A DNA stretch of 7,521 nucleotides from Lachnospiraceae bacterium UBA5895 (GTDB taxonomy: Bacteria; Bacillota; Clostridia; Lachnospirales; Lachnospiraceae), in the NCBI GenBank assembly GCA_002431915.1, contig DJEP01000024.1:1-7521 (forward strand), written 5' to 3'. This document shows, piece by piece, positions 5,651-7,521 of this stretch. A program made the position numbers and the translations under genes. The notes below the pieces were generated by a model. The model was not told the origin of the DNA. It did not search any database and saw only the letters and a list, made by a program, of their open reading frames with translations. Every line of letters begins with the position of its first letter. Within the stretch, counting starts at the first letter, position 1.

Positions 5651-6913
5651 ATGGCGGGAACAGTAATCGAATATTTAAAAAAATACGGAGATATCTCATT
5701 TCGGGAGAAGCCGTTGAATGATGTGGACAGCCTGGCCTTATGCCAGCTCTCATATCTGAAATTCGACGGCATGGTCAGTGATGTGAGGCACAACGGTCCG
5801 TCGGTGACGCTGTGGGAGATATCGGAACGCCCGGATGTGGACCGGCTGTTCGGGGATGTGCGTTTTGAGAAGGAGAACCGGGCGCTGTTCGAAGGACTGC
5901 TGAGCGGCAGCCGTTTCCGGAATATGAAGTTAAATTGTTATATCAATCTGGTGGAAAAAGAATGGGAGACACAGTTCTCGGCGATTACTTTTATCTTGGA
6001 TGACGGAACTCTGTTCCTGGCGTTCCGCGGCACGGATGAGACCATCATAGGGTGGAAGGAAGACTTTAATATGGCATTCTTAAGTCCGGTACCGGGTCAG
6101 GAATACAGTGTCAAATATGTAAATATGGTCACCGGATGGCTGCATCATCCCTTTTATATCGGAGGACATTCCAAGGGCGGCAACCTGGCGGTGTACAGCG
6201 CCATGAAGTGTGCACCCTTTGTACAGAAGCGGATTCAGAAGATCTACAGCCTGGACGGTCCCGGATTCCGGCCGGAAGTACTGAAGGAATGTCATTATGA
6301 TGCTATCAAGGATAAGGTGGTGAAGATTCTGCCGCATTCCTCCATGATCGGTATGATCTTCGAACGGGATATTCATTATCGTGTAGTGGAGAGCAACAGC
6401 CACGGCCTGCTGCAGCACGATCCTTTTTCCTGGCTGGTGGAGGAGGATCATTTTGTGGATGTGGGCGATATCTATGAGAGTCAGAAGGTCATGAATGAGG
6501 CTCTGAATGAATGGATTCTGTCGCTGAACGAAGAGCAGGTTCGTACGTTCGTAGATACACTTTATCAGGTGATTTCCGCATCACAGGCGGACGATCTCAT
6601 CTCCTTTACCGCAGACTGGCGCAAAAGTATGAATGCCGTGGTGGCGGCACTGCGGGAAGTGGATGACCGGACTGCGGAGATGCTGCGGGGAATCATCCGC
6701 TCCCTGTTCGAGATCGCAAAGGTCAAGGTGAAGGAAGAACTGACAGCCACCAAAAAGGCAAAGCAGAGGCTCAGAAAAAAGAAGCGAGCAGGGAAAGCAG
6801 AGGTCTCCCCGCCTGCGCGGGAAGCCGCTCCGGATGCCACTGCAGTCCGAGAATCGGCAGCTTTTCATGCACCAAGGCTTCGGGGCAGCCATCGTCCGGA
6901 CAGCACTGTATGA
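5651..6913 (+). CDS. DUF2974 (Mbeg1-like) alpha/beta-hydrolase-fold protein
   Basis: A 420-residue lipase-like protein of the DUF2974 family, common in Clostridia and of unknown substrate. The N-terminal VDSLALCQLSYLKFDG (25-40) opens the domain. AITFILDDGTLFLAFRGTDETIIGWKEDF (111-139) matches a lipase class 3-like oxyanion region, shown here by its LAFRGTDE core. FYIGGHSKGGNLAVY (168-182) is a nucleophile elbow with Ser174 in GHSKG. LDGPGF (201-206) and SHGLLQHDPFSW (250-261) offer the likely acid (Asp202) and His (251 or 256). No signal peptide is seen, so it is probably cytoplasmic. Residues about 355-382 are strongly basic (KKAKQRLRKKKRAGK). From residue 374 on, the gene overlaps the converging amidotransferase gene, and this Ala/Pro/Arg-rich tail looks like antisense read-through rather than conserved domain. 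AAAGGAG six bases upstream fixes the start. Confidence 0.85.
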   Translation: MAGTVIEYLKKYGDISFREKPLNDVDSLALCQLSYLKFDGMVSDVRHNGPSVTLWEISERPDVDRLFGDVRFEKENRALFEGLLSGSRFRNMKLNCYINLVEKEWETQFSAITFILDDGTLFLAFRGTDETIIGWKEDFNMAFLSPVPGQEYSVKYVNMVTGWLHHPFYIGGHSKGGNLAVYSAMKCAPFVQKRIQKIYSLDGPGFRPEVLKECHYDAIKDKVVKILPHSSMIGMIFERDIHYRVVESNSHGLLQHDPFSWLVEEDHFVDVGDIYESQKVMNEALNEWILSLNEEQVRTFVDTLYQVISASQADDLISFTADWRKSMNAVVAALREVDDRTAEMLRGIIRSLFEIAKVKVKEELTATKKAKQRLRKKKRAGKAEVSPPAREAAPDATAVRESAAFHAPRLRGSHRPDSTV

Positions 6914-7394
6914 TCTTCAAATGTTGTCCGAGCCGGTCCAGTCGCTGATGGTGGGCGCTGTTGACCTGCATTTTTATGGGAAAATACTTGAAGAGATGAG
7001 AATCTTCCACCATAATGGTATCATGAAACACATCACCGGAAGAGGAGCTGTGCAGGCGGTCTCCGGGCATATCCTGTGTGATTGTACCGCCGAAGGCGAC
7101 ATTGATCACCTGCATTCCTTTGCAGATACCGATTATGGGGATTCCGGCGGCAATGGCCGTGTCCAGTGCCTGGAATTGTAAAATATCCAATTCGGTATCA
7201 ATATTCCGGGAGCCGTTTCTTTTCTCCCCGAAAAAAGCAGGCGTGATATCGCCTCCGCCGGGCAGAATCAGGGCATCGCAGGAGGTGACTTCCCCGGGAA
7301 CCAGGGTAGTCACGATTTGTGCGGGAAGTGTGCGGAAAAATGCTTCATAATTACCTGTTTGGGATTTGCGCCCCAAAATGACTAATTTTGTCAT
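6771..7394 (-). CDS. Class I glutamine amidotransferase-like hydrolase (peptidase C26, PuuD-like)
   Basis: A 207-residue member of the gamma-glutamyl hydrolase group that cleaves gamma-glutamyl amide bonds, for example gamma-glutamyl-GABA in putrescine breakdown. The motifs are LILPGGGDITPAFFG (42-56), GIPIIGICKGMQVINVAFGG (84-103) with nucleophile Cys91, NSAHHQRLDRLG (145-156), and LQWHPERL (184-191) with the His187/Glu189 partners of the catalytic triad. It is shorter than typical PuuD proteins (about 250): the N-terminal strand-helix region before the PGGGD motif is compressed, and the chain ends only 18 residues after HPE. The ATG at 7394 has a poor ribosome site (AAGG 14 bases upstream), so expression may be low. 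The last 143 bp overlap the DUF2974 gene tail to tail, with the WHPE codons inside the overlap. No polyamine genes are adjacent, so substrate is open. Confidence 0.9.
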   Translation of the reverse strand: MTKLVILGRKSQTGNYEAFFRTLPAQIVTTLVPGEVTSCDALILPGGGDITPAFFGEKRNGSRNIDTELDILQFQALDTAIAAGIPIIGICKGMQVINVAFGGTITQDMPGDRLHSSSSGDVFHDTIMVEDSHLFKYFPIKMQVNSAHHQRLDRLGQHLKIIQCCPDDGCPEALVHEKLPILGLQWHPERLPAQAGRPLLSLLASFF

Positions 7395-7521
7395 ATGATT
7401 TTCTGATACCTTATTTTTTATAGTTAATATATGCCATAAGTTTTGATTTTTGCATGGGACAAATTAGCAAAAATGTATCTTACGTTTTTGAGGAATTTGG
7501 AGTAAAATAGCAACGACCGTG
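7395..7521. other. AT-rich non-coding end of window
   Basis: This stretch lies upstream of the minus-strand amidotransferase gene and must contain its promoter. TATATT- and TATAAA-like -10 candidates occur on the minus strand between about 7417 and 7437, but no convincing -35 pairs with them. On the plus strand TAAAAT (7503-7508) could be a -10 for a gene beyond the right edge, again with a poor -35. No coding region, RNA gene or repeat is seen. Confidence 0.5.

Noticed and set aside
6808..6821. CCCGC-CTGC-GCGGG hairpin as a terminator between the last two genes
   Set aside because: No T run follows directly on either strand, and it lies within the amidotransferase codons just after WHPE.

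Overview
The window looks like a chromosomal segment of an anaerobic Bacillota, most likely a Lachnospiraceae-type Clostridia. This rests on a class B sortase, strong AGGAGG-like ribosome binding sites, sigma-A promoters with TTGACA/TATAAT boxes, a DUF362-ferredoxin protein, a DUF2974 hydrolase and moderate GC. No database search was run, so the taxonomy is an inference from protein style.

Layout, left to right. The 3' part of a class B sortase gene (1-432) runs in from the left edge. A 187-bp gap follows. It holds a dyad-containing promoter of MerR type, a small hairpin and a strong terminator, all before the promoter of the next gene. A DUF362/2x[4Fe-4S] protein (620-1750) and a glycosyltransferase (1817-3208) lie on the same strand 66 bp apart, probably cotranscribed. 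The glycosyltransferase carries an unexpected C-terminal MarR-like winged-helix domain. A 155-bp palindromic element (3205-3359) begins at the very end of that gene. Behind it, a near-consensus sigma-A promoter drives a citrate synthase gene (3441-4787).

Citrate synthase converges on a GTG-started TetR-family regulator (4844-5365, minus strand), with a shared bidirectional terminator between them. Upstream of the regulator is a second, longer copy (5402-5577) of the palindromic element. It sits directly before a plus-strand gene for a DUF2974 alpha/beta-hydrolase-like protein (5651-6913). That gene overlaps tail to tail by 143 bp with a minus-strand class I glutamine amidotransferase-like hydrolase of the peptidase C26/PuuD type (6771-7394). 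The last 127 bp hold no gene.

The genes do not form one recognisable pathway; this reads as ordinary core genome with several short transcription units. The most interesting parts are (i) the two homologous structured elements, whose stems are kept by compensatory changes, (ii) the glycosyltransferase-MarR fusion, (iii) the MerR-type promoter that seems to serve only a ~70-nt terminated transcript, and (iv) the overprinted 3' ends of the last two genes.
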